Assembly (NCBI RefSeq): GCF_003399645.1
Contig: NZ_NBXD01000007.1
Coordinates: 186,001 to 250,000, forward strand
DNA: 64,000 nucleotides
Direction of reading: 5' to 3'
From: Subtercola boreus
Lineage (GTDB): Bacteria > Actinomycetota > Actinomycetes > Actinomycetales > Microbacteriaceae
Shown: positions 16,577-26,609 of the stretch, piece by piece
Layout: each line of letters starts with the position of its first letter
How positions within the stretch are numbered: the stretch's first letter is position 1
Translations under genes and position numbers: made by a program
Notes under the pieces: model-generated
What the model saw: only the letters and a program-made list of their open reading frames with translations
What the model was told of the DNA's origin: nothing
Databases searched by the model: none

Positions 16577-17538
16577 CCGCCCAGCAGCTCGAGGTCGTGC
16601 TCGACCATGCGCGCCACCAGGGTCTCGAAGTCGACCGTCGGCTGCCAGCCGAGCTCCCGGCGGGCCTTCGACGCATCGCCCAGCTGTTCGGCGGGGTCGA
16701 CCGGCCTGACGAACTCGGGGTTCACGCTCACAAGGCCCTCCCAGTCGGTGATGCCGACATGTCCGAAGGCGGCGGCGAGAAAGTCGGAGATCGTGTGCGA
16801 GACCCCGCTGGCCACGATGAAGTCACCAGCCTCGGGCGCCGCCACCGCCAGTCGCATGGCGTTCACGTAGTCGGGCGCCCAGCCCCAGTCGCGCCGAGCG
16901 TCGAGGTTTCCGAGCTCGATGCCGTGCTGCAGCCCGCGGCTGATGCGCGCCACGCTGGCGGTGATCTTGCGGGTGACGAAGTTCTCGGGCCGACGCGGCG
17001 ACTCGTGGTTGTACAGGACCGTGTTCGAGGCGTGCAGCCCGCGCTGGCGGAAGACGCCGACGGAGAGGTGCGCGTAGGCCTTCGAAGCGCCGTACGGCGA
17101 TGAGGGGCTGATCGCCGTGGTCTCGACCTGCGGGGTCTCGGCGGCCTGGCCGAAGATCTCGGCGCTGGAGGCGTGCAGCACGCGCACCGGATGCCCGTCC
17201 TCCTGCAGGCGGAATGCTGCGTCGAGCAGCCGCACGACGACCTGCCCGTTGATGGCCCCGGTCTCGACGGGCGAACTCCACGAGGCAGCGACCGACGAAA
17301 CGGCCGCGAGGGAGTACAGCTCGTCGGGCCTCACCTCACGCACGAGGTTCTCCAGAGCATCCGGAGCGAGCAGCTCGGTGCTGTGGAGCGTGAGGTTCGA
17401 CGGGTCGCCGAGCGTGCGCAGGTTCTCTTCGGTGGCGTTCCTAACGACACCGTGCACCTCGTAGCCGTCAGCGAGGAGCGATTCGGCGAGGTAGGAGCCG
17501 TCTTGCCCGGAGATACCGGTGACGAGGGCGACTGGCAC
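16573..17538 (-). CDS. SDR-family GDP-mannose 4,6-dehydratase paralogue
   Basis: A 321-residue extended short-chain dehydrogenase. NAD(P)-binding loop TGISGQDGSYLAE at residues ~6-18; catalytic ASSAEIFG and SSPYGASKAYAH (Y-x3-K). It follows true GMD closely (NHESPRRPENFVTRK, RRDWGWAPDYVNAM) but diverges in the N-terminal substrate/cofactor loop. It may be a second dehydratase or work on a related NDP-sugar; no separate reductase for GDP-4-keto-6-deoxymannose is seen here, so a reductase role is worth testing. The GTG start at 17538 lies 5 nt after the gmd stop; longer frames have no homology. Confidence 0.82.
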   Translation of the reverse strand: MPVALVTGISGQDGSYLAESLLADGYEVHGVVRNATEENLRTLGDPSNLTLHSTELLAPDALENLVREVRPDELYSLAAVSSVAASWSSPVETGAINGQVVVRLLDAAFRLQEDGHPVRVLHASSAEIFGQAAETPQVETTAISPSSPYGASKAYAHLSVGVFRQRGLHASNTVLYNHESPRRPENFVTRKITASVARISRGLQHGIELGNLDARRDWGWAPDYVNAMRLAVAAPEAGDFIVASGVSHTISDFLAAAFGHVGITDWEGLVSVNPEFVRPVDPAEQLGDASKARRELGWQPTVDFETLVARMVEHDLELLGG

Positions 17539-17543
17539 GGGCT

Positions 17544-18530
<987 letters not shown>

Positions 18531-18628
18531 GGTTTCCTTATCGTCGAAGCTGACCTCGGTGTCGAAGCGGGGTCGGGCCGGAGCCCGGGCGCCAACGACA
18601 GCCCATGATAGCGCGGGGGTCGATCAAC

Positions 18629-18634
18629 TAGTAT
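18629..18634 (+). promoter_or_regulatory. Putative -10 box for a leaderless transcript
   Basis: TAGTAT ends 6 nt before the GTG at 18641, so transcription would begin at or next to that start codon. No clear -35 is seen. Confidence 0.5.
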
Positions 18635-18640
18635 TCCATG

Positions 18641-20569
18641 GTGGATGCTCCGACCGAGGCCGACAGGCCCGCCAGCACTGGCCGATCGGTGCCCCGAAGC
18701 GCCCAGACGGTAGGGCTCGAAGCCCGTCTGCGACAGATCGCCCCGCACCTCGGGGTCGCCGTCGAGAGTGCCGGCTCCGAGGGGTCGGCGGGCGGTTCCC
18801 GGGGGTCGGCGGGCGGTTCCGGGGGGTCCCCGGCGCACCCTCCGGCGGCCGGCGGGCTCGCTGCCCACATCGCCTCGACGGTGCGCCAGTCGAGGCGCGA
18901 CGCCGACCTCTGGCTCGCCATCGTGGGCTTCACCGCGGTGTTCCCGACGATCGACGAACACGCCGCCGTGCGCCGCAGCCTCTCCCGGTCCGACCCGGCA
19001 GACACCCTCGGTGTGCTCGCTGCCCTGCTGGAGGGCCTGGCTCCGATCATCCGCCGGTCACCGGCTCCGGAGGCCCGTATCGAGGTCGTGGCGAACGCCG
19101 TCGTCATCGATGCCACCTTCAGCGGTCGCTCGGATCACAACACCGGGGTGCAACGGGTGCTGCGTGAGACCGCATCGCGCTGGAACGCCGACCGGGAGCT
19201 CACTCTGGTCTGCTGGAACGAGGAGGGCACCGCGATGCGTCGCCTGGCCGGCCGGGAGGTCGACCGGGTCGTCGACTGGGCGAACTACTCGAGCCTCAGC
19301 GGCGCCGAGCGCGTGGAGCGGGCGTTCCACGGCGACGTGCGCGAGGTCGTCGTGGTTCCGGTGTCGAGCGTGGTCGTCGAGATCGAGGTCGCCCAGCTGG
19401 CGACGGCCGCCCCGCTCGCCGCGCTCGCGGCGGTGTCGGGAAACGGGGTCGCGATCGTGGGGCACGACGCCATTCCCATCGTGAGCGCCCAGAGCCAGGA
19501 TCCGGGGGAGATCGAGCGCTTCGCCCGTTTCCTCACCGTGGTGAAGCACTCCGCCCGCGTCGCCGGCGTCAGCGCATCGGCGGCGACCGAGTACGCCGGG
19601 TTCGTCGATGCCGTGCGCGCCCAGGGCCTGCCCGGCCCCGCCGTCACGGCCGTTCCGCTGGCGATGAACCCGCCCACCGCGCTTCCGGCGCGTCCGGCGG
19701 TGCGTGCGGCGGTGCGTTCGTCTGTCGGCACGGCCACAGAGGGATGGCCTCTCGTGCTGGTGGTCGGCAGCCAGGAGCCGCGCAAGAACCACAGCGCCAT
19801 CGTGTTCGCTGCCGGGCAGCTGTGGGAAGCCGGCATCCGGTTTCGCCTGCGGTTCATCGGAGGCGGCAGTGGCCCGGGCATCGCGGCGTTCGATGCCGAG
19901 CTGCGACCACTGCAGAAGAAGGGTGTCGCCATCGAGGTGCTGCGCGGGACGAGCGATGCCGTTCTGCTCGACTCGTACCGCGAGGCTCGCTTCACCGTCT
20001 TTCCGTCACTGCACGAGGGTTTCGGCCTTCCGGTCGCCGAGTCGCTCGCCCTCGGCGTGCCCGTCATCACGTCGAACCACGGCAGTCTCCAGGAGGCGGC
20101 GGAGGGCGGCGGCTGTCTCACGGTCGATGCCCGTGACGACGAGGCGGTGCGTTTCGCGATGGAGCGGTTGCTCACCGACGACGAGCTGTACTCCCGGCTG
20201 CGGGCGGAGGCCGAGAGGCGATCGTTCCGCACCTGGAACGACTACGCGGCCGAGCTCTGGAGCGATCTGGTGGTGCCGGTGCAGCAGGCGCTGGGGGCGG
20301 ATGCTGCGGCCGCCGCCGAGCATCCGGAGCCCCCTGCACCAGCCGAGCCCGTACCCTCCGCCACCCTGCAGCTCGCGCTCGACACCTGGTTCCAGGCCGC
20401 CCGTGCCGACATCGCCACCGCCTACGCGAAAGAGAACTCCCGAATCAGCCAGGCGAAGAAGGTCGTGCCCCTCGCACGCTTCTTCGTCGCCCGCTCGCGT
20501 GAGATGGGCGTCGGCCCGGCCTCGCAGGCGGCATGGAAAGTCGTCAGACGCCGACTGGTTGGAAGCTGA
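18641..20569 (+). CDS. Glycosyltransferase GT4-type, TGVQRV family
   Basis: A ~642-residue protein. Residues 1-150 include a helical segment and a Gly/Ser linker (GSAGGSRGSAGGSGGS) built from a 21-bp DNA repeat. The family motif VVIDATF..NTGVQRVLRE is near residue 160. The GT-B C-terminal domain has VVGSQEPRKNHSA and LHEGFGLPVAESLALGVP (E-x7-E). After the domain lies an Ala/Pro linker and a C-terminal helix. The GTG at 18641 is preferred because it sits where a transcript from the TAGTAT box would start; an ATG one codon upstream (18638) is also possible. Divergent from gmd. Confidence 0.85.
   Translation: MDAPTEADRPASTGRSVPRSAQTVGLEARLRQIAPHLGVAVESAGSEGSAGGSRGSAGGSGGSPAHPPAAGGLAAHIASTVRQSRRDADLWLAIVGFTAVFPTIDEHAAVRRSLSRSDPADTLGVLAALLEGLAPIIRRSPAPEARIEVVANAVVIDATFSGRSDHNTGVQRVLRETASRWNADRELTLVCWNEEGTAMRRLAGREVDRVVDWANYSSLSGAERVERAFHGDVREVVVVPVSSVVVEIEVAQLATAAPLAALAAVSGNGVAIVGHDAIPIVSAQSQDPGEIERFARFLTVVKHSARVAGVSASAATEYAGFVDAVRAQGLPGPAVTAVPLAMNPPTALPARPAVRAAVRSSVGTATEGWPLVLVVGSQEPRKNHSAIVFAAGQLWEAGIRFRLRFIGGGSGPGIAAFDAELRPLQKKGVAIEVLRGTSDAVLLDSYREARFTVFPSLHEGFGLPVAESLALGVPVITSNHGSLQEAAEGGGCLTVDARDDEAVRFAMERLLTDDELYSRLRAEAERRSFRTWNDYAAELWSDLVVPVQQALGADAAAAAEHPEPPAPAEPVPSATLQLALDTWFQAARADIATAYAKENSRISQAKKVVPLARFFVARSREMGVGPASQAAWKVVRRRLVGS
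18781..18822. repeat. 21-bp tandem repeat encoding a Gly/Ser linker
   Basis: Two near-perfect 21-bp copies (starting GGGGTCGGCGGGCGGTTCC) and the start of a third, in frame within the glycosyltransferase gene. Confidence 0.8.
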
Positions 20570-20656
20570 TTCCCGGTTTCGGGTTGCTACAGTGATGATC
20601 TTCGAAAACCGAGCACCAGGAGTGACCACATCGACGCCTCACTGACTCCCACTGAG

Positions 20657-22480
20657 GTGCGCCCGCGCCGACGACGGAAGCCCTGGTCGACCCGTCGTCG
20701 CGTCGTCGCCATCGTCATCATCGTCGTCATCAGCCTGCTGGTGGCTCTGGCCTGCATCATCGGCTGGGTCGCCTACCAGGCCGTACAGGCGAAGGACTCC
20801 CTGGAGAAGGCCCAGGGCTCGGTCAGCGACATCCAGGCCAATCTGACCTCCCTCGATGTGCGCGCGCTCACGGCCTCGGCGAACGCCTTCGCGGCGAATG
20901 TCAGCGATGCGCGCAGCCATACGAACGACCCGCTCTACAAGCTCGCCGAGAACGTGCCCTCGGTGGGGCCGAACCTCACCGCGGTGAGGCAGCTCACCGA
21001 CTCGCTCGACGACCTCAGCACCCAGGCCCTGCTGCCGGTGGTCGACTTCTCGAAGACGCTGACTCCGGATGCTCTCAAGCCCGTCGACGGAAAGCTGAAC
21101 GTCGAGCTGCTGCGCACCGGCGACGCCACCCTGCAGGCCGCTGACACCGCCATCGTCGTCACGACCGGCAGCCTGCAGACGATCGACACGGCCGACACGA
21201 TCGGCCAGGTCGGATCGGCGAAGACCACGATGGTGAACGCGCTTGCCAAGGCGCACGACCAGATCGTGAAGGTGCGCGGCACGGTCGCCACCGTCGAAGG
21301 CATCGTGGGCATGAACGGCCCGAGGCACTACCTGCTGGCGTTCCTCAACAACGCCGAGACCACAGCGCTGGGCGGTGGGCCGGCCTCGATCTCGATGCTC
21401 ACCGTCGACAACGGCTCGTTCGCCATCACCGACCAGGCCTCGAGCCAGGACTTCCCGATCACCGACGGACCGGTCAGGGACATCGACCAGAACATCAAGA
21501 ACATCTTCGCCCCGGGTGTGGTGTCGACGCTGAACTGGTCGACCAGCCGCCCCGACTTTCCCACGGCCGCACTCACGATCAAGGCCTTCTGGAACACGTA
21601 CAAGACCCCCGACACGATCGACGGCGTCATCTCGGTCGATCCGCTCGCGCTCGCCGACGTGCTCGGGGCGACCGGTCCGATCACCATCCCGGGAACAGAC
21701 GGGATGCCCGACGATCAGATCTCGGCCGACAACGCCGTGGCGCTGCTGCTGCACGACGTCTACCTGCGCTACCCGAACAGCCAGATCGGCGATGAGACCG
21801 ACCTCTTCTTCGCCAGCGCCGCGAAGAGCATCTTCACCGGACTGGTCACCACCAACACCGACCCGACGAAGCTCTTGGCCGCGGTCGAGAAGAGCATCAA
21901 CACCGGCAATCTGATGGCCTGGAGTGCCAACGCCGACGAGGAGGCGCTGCTCAAGGGAACGAAGCTCGAGGGAGTGCTGCCGACCGACAACGCGAAGCAG
22001 ACGCTGGTGGGCGCCTATTTCAGGGACGTCACCGTCTCGAAGACCGACTTCTACCTCGAGACGAAGGTGAATCTCTCGACCGACGTCTGCACGAACCCGA
22101 ACAACCCGACCTTCACCGAGACCATCATCCTGCACTCGACGATCACCCAGGAAGAGGCCCAGAACCTGCCCCTCTACGTGGTCGGCCAGAACTTCAAGGG
22201 CCGAAAGTTCAGCACTGAGGTCTACGGTTACGGGCCGGTCGGCGCGAGCATCACGTCGACCACGGTGGGGGATTCGAGCGTGGGAGGTTCGAGCCGTTCC
22301 TCTGCAGAAGATCTCGGTCGCCCCGTCGGCCGGGCCATTGTCGATCTGGCGCCCGGCGAGACGAACACCGTCACCTTCACATACAGCGGAGCGGCCGGCA
22401 GCTACGGCACGCCGGTGCTGCAGACCACGCCCATGATCAACCAGACGGCGGTCGCCGTCGATGCCGCCGGGTGCAAGTGA
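20657..22480 (+). CDS. DUF4012 membrane-anchored extracytoplasmic protein
   Basis: A 607-residue protein: basic N-terminus (RPRRRRKPW), one TM segment at residues ~15-38, then a large extracytoplasmic region. LLAFLNNAETTALGG and the W-N-T-x-K-T-P-x-T-I-D-G-V segment match the DUF4012 family, found in polysaccharide loci of actinobacteria and other Gram-positives; its biochemical role is unknown. The start is uncertain: GTG 20657 lacks a Shine-Dalgarno site, whereas AGGAG at 20618-20622 sits 7 nt before an in-frame ATC at 20630. It precedes a GtrA flippase, which supports a role in glycan assembly outside the membrane. Confidence 0.85.
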   Translation: MRPRRRRKPWSTRRRVVAIVIIVVISLLVALACIIGWVAYQAVQAKDSLEKAQGSVSDIQANLTSLDVRALTASANAFAANVSDARSHTNDPLYKLAENVPSVGPNLTAVRQLTDSLDDLSTQALLPVVDFSKTLTPDALKPVDGKLNVELLRTGDATLQAADTAIVVTTGSLQTIDTADTIGQVGSAKTTMVNALAKAHDQIVKVRGTVATVEGIVGMNGPRHYLLAFLNNAETTALGGGPASISMLTVDNGSFAITDQASSQDFPITDGPVRDIDQNIKNIFAPGVVSTLNWSTSRPDFPTAALTIKAFWNTYKTPDTIDGVISVDPLALADVLGATGPITIPGTDGMPDDQISADNAVALLLHDVYLRYPNSQIGDETDLFFASAAKSIFTGLVTTNTDPTKLLAAVEKSINTGNLMAWSANADEEALLKGTKLEGVLPTDNAKQTLVGAYFRDVTVSKTDFYLETKVNLSTDVCTNPNNPTFTETIILHSTITQEEAQNLPLYVVGQNFKGRKFSTEVYGYGPVGASITSTTVGDSSVGGSSRSSAEDLGRPVGRAIVDLAPGETNTVTFTYSGAAGSYGTPVLQTTPMINQTAVAVDAAGCK

Positions 22481-22590
22481 GCGCATCCGCCGACCCCTCT
22501 CTTTTCGCCGGCTGCGCCGGTCGGCGGCTAACATGACTACAGCCCGCCGGGTCGACGGTGGGCAGAAGACCGAGAGGCAGGAGCGGAGCC

Positions 22591-23178
22591 ATGGCTGATC
22601 GCACCTCCGAACCCTCCCGGCTCTCGAACCTCGCGTCGGCCTTCTGGGACAAGCTGTTGCGCTACGCGCTGAAGTTCGGGGTCGTCGGCGGCGTCGGCTT
22701 CGTCGTCGACTTCGCGATCTTCAACTGGCTCCGGGTGGGCGGACTGGGCGAGGCGCACCTGCTCTCGGGCCCGATCGGGGCGAAGGTCGCAGCCGTGGCG
22801 GTCGCGACCATCGTCACCTGGTTCGGCAACCGCTACTGGACGTTCAGGGAGCACCGGCGCAAGAACTACCTCCGCGAACTGTTCGAGTTCGCGGTCGTCG
22901 CCGTTTCCGGCCTGCTCATCAATCTGCTCTGCCTGTGGATCTCGCACTACGTGCTGGGCTTCACGTCGCTGCTCGCCGACAACATCTCGGGCCAGTTCAT
23001 CGGCACGGCGCTCGCGACCCTCTTCCGCTTTCTGCTCTACCGCTACTGGGTCTTCGGACACCACCGTTCGAACACCGTGGTCGGTGCCGAAGAGCAGGCC
23101 GAGGCCGGCGCCGCAGCGATTTTCGAAGACGACGACTACGCTGCGGCCGACGTGGCGGCGAAGAAGCGCCGCCTATAA
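22591..23178 (+). CDS. GtrA family membrane protein (polyprenyl-phosphate sugar flippase)
   Basis: A 195-residue protein with four predicted TM helices. YALKFGVVGGVGFVVDFAIF opens the GtrA domain, and TWFGNRYWTF plus RFLLYRYWVF are the two family signatures. GtrA proteins move undecaprenyl-phosphate-linked sugars across the membrane for GT-C enzymes, which fits the two GT-C proteins in this locus. The ATG at 22591 follows a purine-rich GGAGCGGAG; a longer in-frame start at 22558 adds only residues without homology. The acidic C-terminal tail is unusual but tolerated in the family. Confidence 0.9.
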   Translation: MADRTSEPSRLSNLASAFWDKLLRYALKFGVVGGVGFVVDFAIFNWLRVGGLGEAHLLSGPIGAKVAAVAVATIVTWFGNRYWTFREHRRKNYLRELFEFAVVAVSGLLINLLCLWISHYVLGFTSLLADNISGQFIGTALATLFRFLLYRYWVFGHHRSNTVVGAEEQAEAGAAAIFEDDDYAAADVAAKKRRL

Positions 23179-23179
23179 T
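23174..23179 (+). promoter_or_regulatory. Perfect TATAAT -10 box, leaderless spacing
   Basis: TATAAT lies over the gtrA stop codon and ends 6 nt before the GTG at 23186. The spacing puts the transcription start on the start codon. No good -35 is seen. A second promoter inside the cluster is likely. Confidence 0.6.
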
Positions 23180-23185
23180 TGTGCG

Positions 23186-23455
23186 GTGCCAGAAGATCCC
23201 GCTGAATCGTTCCCGACCGACCTGACGAACCGCATCGGCGCGCTCGAGGCCGAACGCCTCAGGCTCCAGAAAGAACTCGACCAGATCGCGAACCGCGCGC
23301 TGGATCGCTGGCTCTCCGTCGAGGTGTACGAGTCGCACGCCGTCGAGTCGATGCAGCAGACGCTGTCGTGGAAGGTGACGAAGCCCCTCCGTGCGGTGCG
23401 CGAGGCGCAGCTCAACCGGCCCGGATCGAGCGGGCGTCGGGGCAGCACTCCGTGA
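23186..23455 (+). CDS. Small stand-alone coiled-coil protein with SWKVTKPLR motif
   Basis: An 89-residue protein. Residues ~12-35 form a heptad helix (IGALEAERLRLQKELDQI), and near residue 66 is TLSWKVTKPLRAVRE, a motif usually found where a coiled coil joins a polysaccharide glycosyltransferase. There is no TM or signal peptide. The GTG at 23186 is placed at the predicted transcription start, and the TGA overlaps the next GTG (GTGA). Function unknown; it looks like a detached piece of a glycosyltransferase, comparable to the small protein at 7910. Confidence 0.65.
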   Translation: MPEDPAESFPTDLTNRIGALEAERLRLQKELDQIANRALDRWLSVEVYESHAVESMQQTLSWKVTKPLRAVREAQLNRPGSSGRRGSTP

Positions 23456-25083
23456 CGGAGCTCTTCTCGCCGGTGGTGCCGGAACGGGCATCCGAAGCCC
23501 TGCGGGAGGCACTCGGGCGCCGACTGGGCGTGGTGGCCGAGGTGCTGCTCGGCGACAGCGCGCGCGCGGCACCGGGTGCACACAAGGCGTCGGACGCGAC
23601 CGCCGCGCTCATCGCCCGCGGCTCGGGCGTCGTCGCCGATGTGCTCGCGCGCCGAGTGCGGCAGAACCGCTGTGAAGACGAGCTGTGGCTGCTGCTCGTG
23701 GCCCTCACCGCCTCGTTTCCCCACACCGACCTCGTGCTGCGGGCCCGCCGCGCACTCGGGGTGGCCTCGCCCGAGTTCGCCCTCGCGGCCGTCCTCGAGG
23801 CCGTGTACCAGTCTCCCGAGCGCCTCGAGTCGCTCGGCTACGACCTCACCGTCGAGAGCGTGTCGGCGGTGGCCGATGTGGACTTCTGCGCCCGCTACGA
23901 CCACAACACGGGCATCCAGCGCGTCGTGCGTGAGACCATGTCGCGCTGGAACGGTGTGCACGATGTGCGGTTCGCCTGCTGGAGCGAGGGCGACGACGCG
24001 TTCCGGGAACTGACCCCGCTTGAGCGACGCCGTGTGGTCGACTGGAACGCCTATCGCGCAGAGGGTCCTTCCGCCCGACGCTCACCGAGCCCCGATGCTC
24101 CGACCGGCACCCCGCCCGCCCGCCCGACGCTCGTCGTGCCCTGGCACACGACCGTCATCCTGCCGGAGGTCGCTCACGCAGGGCTCTGGGCGCCGCTCGC
24201 CTCACTCGCCCGGTTCTCGGGCTCGAGGGTCGCGATGATCGGTTACGACACCATTCCGATCGGCAGTGCCGACGCGATCATGCCGATCGAGAGCGAGAAG
24301 TTCGCGAAATACCTGACGGTGGTCAAGAACGCCACGCGCATCGCCGCGATCAGTGCATCGGCGGCAGACGAATTCCGGGGCTTCGTCGGTGCGGTGTCGG
24401 CGCAGGGCGTGACCGGGCCGCACGTGGGCTGCGTCACGCTCGCGGTCGAGAGCCCGGGGCAGAGGCTGCCCGCGCCCGGGGCGGCACGCGACCCGGCCGC
24501 CGGCTCCGCGGGTGCTGACGACGCGCATCCGGCCCCCCTCGTGCTCATCGTCGGCAACCAGGAGCCGCGCAAGAACCTGCTCGCCGTGCTCTTCGCCGCC
24601 GAGACCCTCTGGCGTGAGGGCGTCTCCTTCCGGCTCCGGATGATCGGCGGCGGCCGCCCCGACTACACCCGCATCATCGACCGGGAGTGCCGCCGCCTAC
24701 GGCGGGCGGGCTTCGCGGTCGAGGTGCTGCGCGGCGCCGGTGACGAGGTGCTCGCCCGGTCGTACCGCGACGCGTACTTCACCGTCTTCCCCTCCACCCA
24801 CGAAGGCTTCGGCCTGCCGGTCGCCGAGTCCCTCGCCATGGGCGTTCCGTCGATCACCTCCGACTTCGGCAGCACCCAGCAGATCGCCGACGGCGGGGGA
24901 TGCCTCACCGTCGATCCGCGAGACGACCAGTCCATCATCAGGGGCATGCGCCGGCTGCTCGGCGACCCCGCCGAGCGGGAACGACTCGCCGCCGAAGCCC
25001 GCGCCCGCGTGCCGCGCAGCTGGGACGACTACGCCAGCGACCTCTGGAACGAACTCCTCGAGCCTTTGAAAGAGACATCATGA
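23452..25083 (+). CDS. Glycosyltransferase GT4-type, TGIQRV family
   Basis: A 543-residue enzyme. An N-terminal helical domain (LWLLLVALTASFPHTDLVLR) is followed by FCARYDHNTGIQRVVRETMSR, the motif shared with its three paralogues here. The GT-B C-terminal half shows IVGNQEPRKNLLA and THEGFGLPVAESLAMGVP (E-x7-E). The cytoplasmic transferase adds a sugar of unknown identity. The GTG start is inside a GTGA overlap with the coiled-coil gene. The stop overlaps the ATG of the next glycosyltransferase. Confidence 0.88.
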   Translation: MTELFSPVVPERASEALREALGRRLGVVAEVLLGDSARAAPGAHKASDATAALIARGSGVVADVLARRVRQNRCEDELWLLLVALTASFPHTDLVLRARRALGVASPEFALAAVLEAVYQSPERLESLGYDLTVESVSAVADVDFCARYDHNTGIQRVVRETMSRWNGVHDVRFACWSEGDDAFRELTPLERRRVVDWNAYRAEGPSARRSPSPDAPTGTPPARPTLVVPWHTTVILPEVAHAGLWAPLASLARFSGSRVAMIGYDTIPIGSADAIMPIESEKFAKYLTVVKNATRIAAISASAADEFRGFVGAVSAQGVTGPHVGCVTLAVESPGQRLPAPGAARDPAAGSAGADDAHPAPLVLIVGNQEPRKNLLAVLFAAETLWREGVSFRLRMIGGGRPDYTRIIDRECRRLRRAGFAVEVLRGAGDEVLARSYRDAYFTVFPSTHEGFGLPVAESLAMGVPSITSDFGSTQQIADGGGCLTVDPRDDQSIIRGMRRLLGDPAERERLAAEARARVPRSWDDYASDLWNELLEPLKETS

Positions 25084-26528
25084 GCACATCCGCTCTTCTG
25101 GCACGACTCGCCACCCTGGCCGACACCCTCGGGCTGGAGGGGGCATCGGGCATCACCGAACATCTCGACCGTCTCGCGCCGGCACTCGGTACCGACACCG
25201 CCCTGCTGTGGCTCGCGCAGGCGACGATCGCGGCCGAGCTCCCCGAGTCGACGTCGTTCGAACAGTTCCGGCGGGCGGCGAGGCTGATCGGCACCCGGGC
25301 GGCGCTCGACGAGGTGGTCGCGCGCGCGAAGCGGCCGCTCGCGCCGAACCGCAACGTCACCGTGCGCATCGTGCGCGACAGCGTGATTGTCGACGTTCAC
25401 CACACCGCGCGAACGGGGCTCGCCACGGGCATCCAGCGCGTCGTGCGGCAGACCATCGTCGAGTGGTCCAAGGGCCGCGAGATCGAACTCGTGGGCTGGG
25501 ACCCGCGCTTCCTGGGCCTCCGCCGGCTCTCGGCCCCCGAGCGCCAGAACGCGCTCTACGGCTCGGTGCCGAACATTCCCCGCTCGAAGAACCGGGTACT
25601 GACGATCCCGTTCCAGAGCACGTACATCCTTCCCGAACTCGCGATCGAGAGTGAACGCACGGGCCGCATCTCGTGCCTGGCCGAGTTCTCGGGCAACAAG
25701 ACCTGCGTCATCGGCTTCGACTGCGTGCCGCTCACCTCCTCTGAGACGGTCGGCGACGGCATGTCGGCAGCTTTTGCCCGCAACCTCGCCGCCATCGCCC
25801 ATTTCGACCGGGTCTCGACGATCTCCGGCGCCGCAGCGACCGAATACCGGGGCTGGCGCAGGATGCTCAGCGGCGCCGGTCTCGAAGGCCCGGAGATCGA
25901 GCCGCTCCTGTTGCCGAGCGTCGCCGAGGAGGTGGCGCCGGCCGACTTCGACCTCGCTCGCGCCGAGCTGGTTCGAGGCGATGCGCCGCTCGTCGTCTGC
26001 GTCGGAAGCCACGAGCCGCGAAAGAACCATCTCGCGGTGCTCTACGCCGCGGAGCGGCTCTGGCGGGAGGGCGTCGTGTTCCAGCTGGTCTTCATCGGAG
26101 GCAACGGGTGGCACGGCGACGAGTTCCGGGCGGAGCTCGATCGCCTGGTGGCGGAGGGGCGGCCGGTGCGCGCGATCTCGGCCATCTCCGATCCGCTGCT
26201 CTGGAGCGCCTACCGGCTCGCCCGGGTCACCGTGTTCCCGTCGCTGAACGAGGGCTTCGGGTTGCCGGTGGGGGAGTCGCTCTCGGCCGGAACCCCGGTG
26301 GTGACCTCGAACTTCGGCAGCATGAAGGAGATCGCCGGCTTCGGCGGGGCGATCTTCGTCGACCCGCGTGACGACGACGACCTGTACCGGGGGCTTCGCG
26401 CCGGCCTCACCGACGACGAGCTGCACGCCCGGCTCGTCGCCGAGGCGGCGCACCTCCCGGCCCGCGGCTGGGCCGACTATGCGGCCGAACTCTGGGACTA
26501 CTTCGAGAAGGCCCCCACGCGAGCGTAG
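25080..26528 (+). CDS. Glycosyltransferase GT4-type, TGIQRV family
   Basis: A 482-residue paralogue of the preceding enzyme. Helical N-terminus, then VIVDVHHTARTGLATGIQRV near residue 105, and a GT-B domain with CVGSHEPRKNHLA and LNEGFGLPVGESLSAGTP (E-x7-E). The order of blocks and spacing match the proteins at 18641 and 23452, so the set arose by duplication. The ATG overlaps the upstream TGA (ATGA). A probable new promoter lies in the 81-bp gap after it. Confidence 0.88.
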   Translation: MSTSALLARLATLADTLGLEGASGITEHLDRLAPALGTDTALLWLAQATIAAELPESTSFEQFRRAARLIGTRAALDEVVARAKRPLAPNRNVTVRIVRDSVIVDVHHTARTGLATGIQRVVRQTIVEWSKGREIELVGWDPRFLGLRRLSAPERQNALYGSVPNIPRSKNRVLTIPFQSTYILPELAIESERTGRISCLAEFSGNKTCVIGFDCVPLTSSETVGDGMSAAFARNLAAIAHFDRVSTISGAAATEYRGWRRMLSGAGLEGPEIEPLLLPSVAEEVAPADFDLARAELVRGDAPLVVCVGSHEPRKNHLAVLYAAERLWREGVVFQLVFIGGNGWHGDEFRAELDRLVAEGRPVRAISAISDPLLWSAYRLARVTVFPSLNEGFGLPVGESLSAGTPVVTSNFGSMKEIAGFGGAIFVDPRDDDDLYRGLRAGLTDDELHARLVAEAAHLPARGWADYAAELWDYFEKAPTRA

Positions 26529-26553
26529 AGGCTGACGCACAGCCCCGACCGCG

Positions 26554-26559
26554 TAGTAT
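26554..26559 (+). promoter_or_regulatory. Putative -10 box for the ABC exporter genes
   Basis: TAGTAT 51 nt before the wzm-like ATG; predicted start near 26566, giving a ~44-nt leader that contains the AGGAG site at 26601-26605. Confidence 0.45.
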
Positions 26560-26609
26560 TTAGCGTTGGACGCGCCCTGGCGTCCTGTGGTTTGGTATCG
26601 AGGAGATGT

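Noticed and set aside
16395-16709. Repeat array considered as CRISPR
   Set aside because: Repeats are contiguous with no spacers and lie in frame in a gene.
20639-22534. 631-codon minus-strand frame
   Set aside because: Shadow of DUF4012 on the opposite strand; no recognisable domain.
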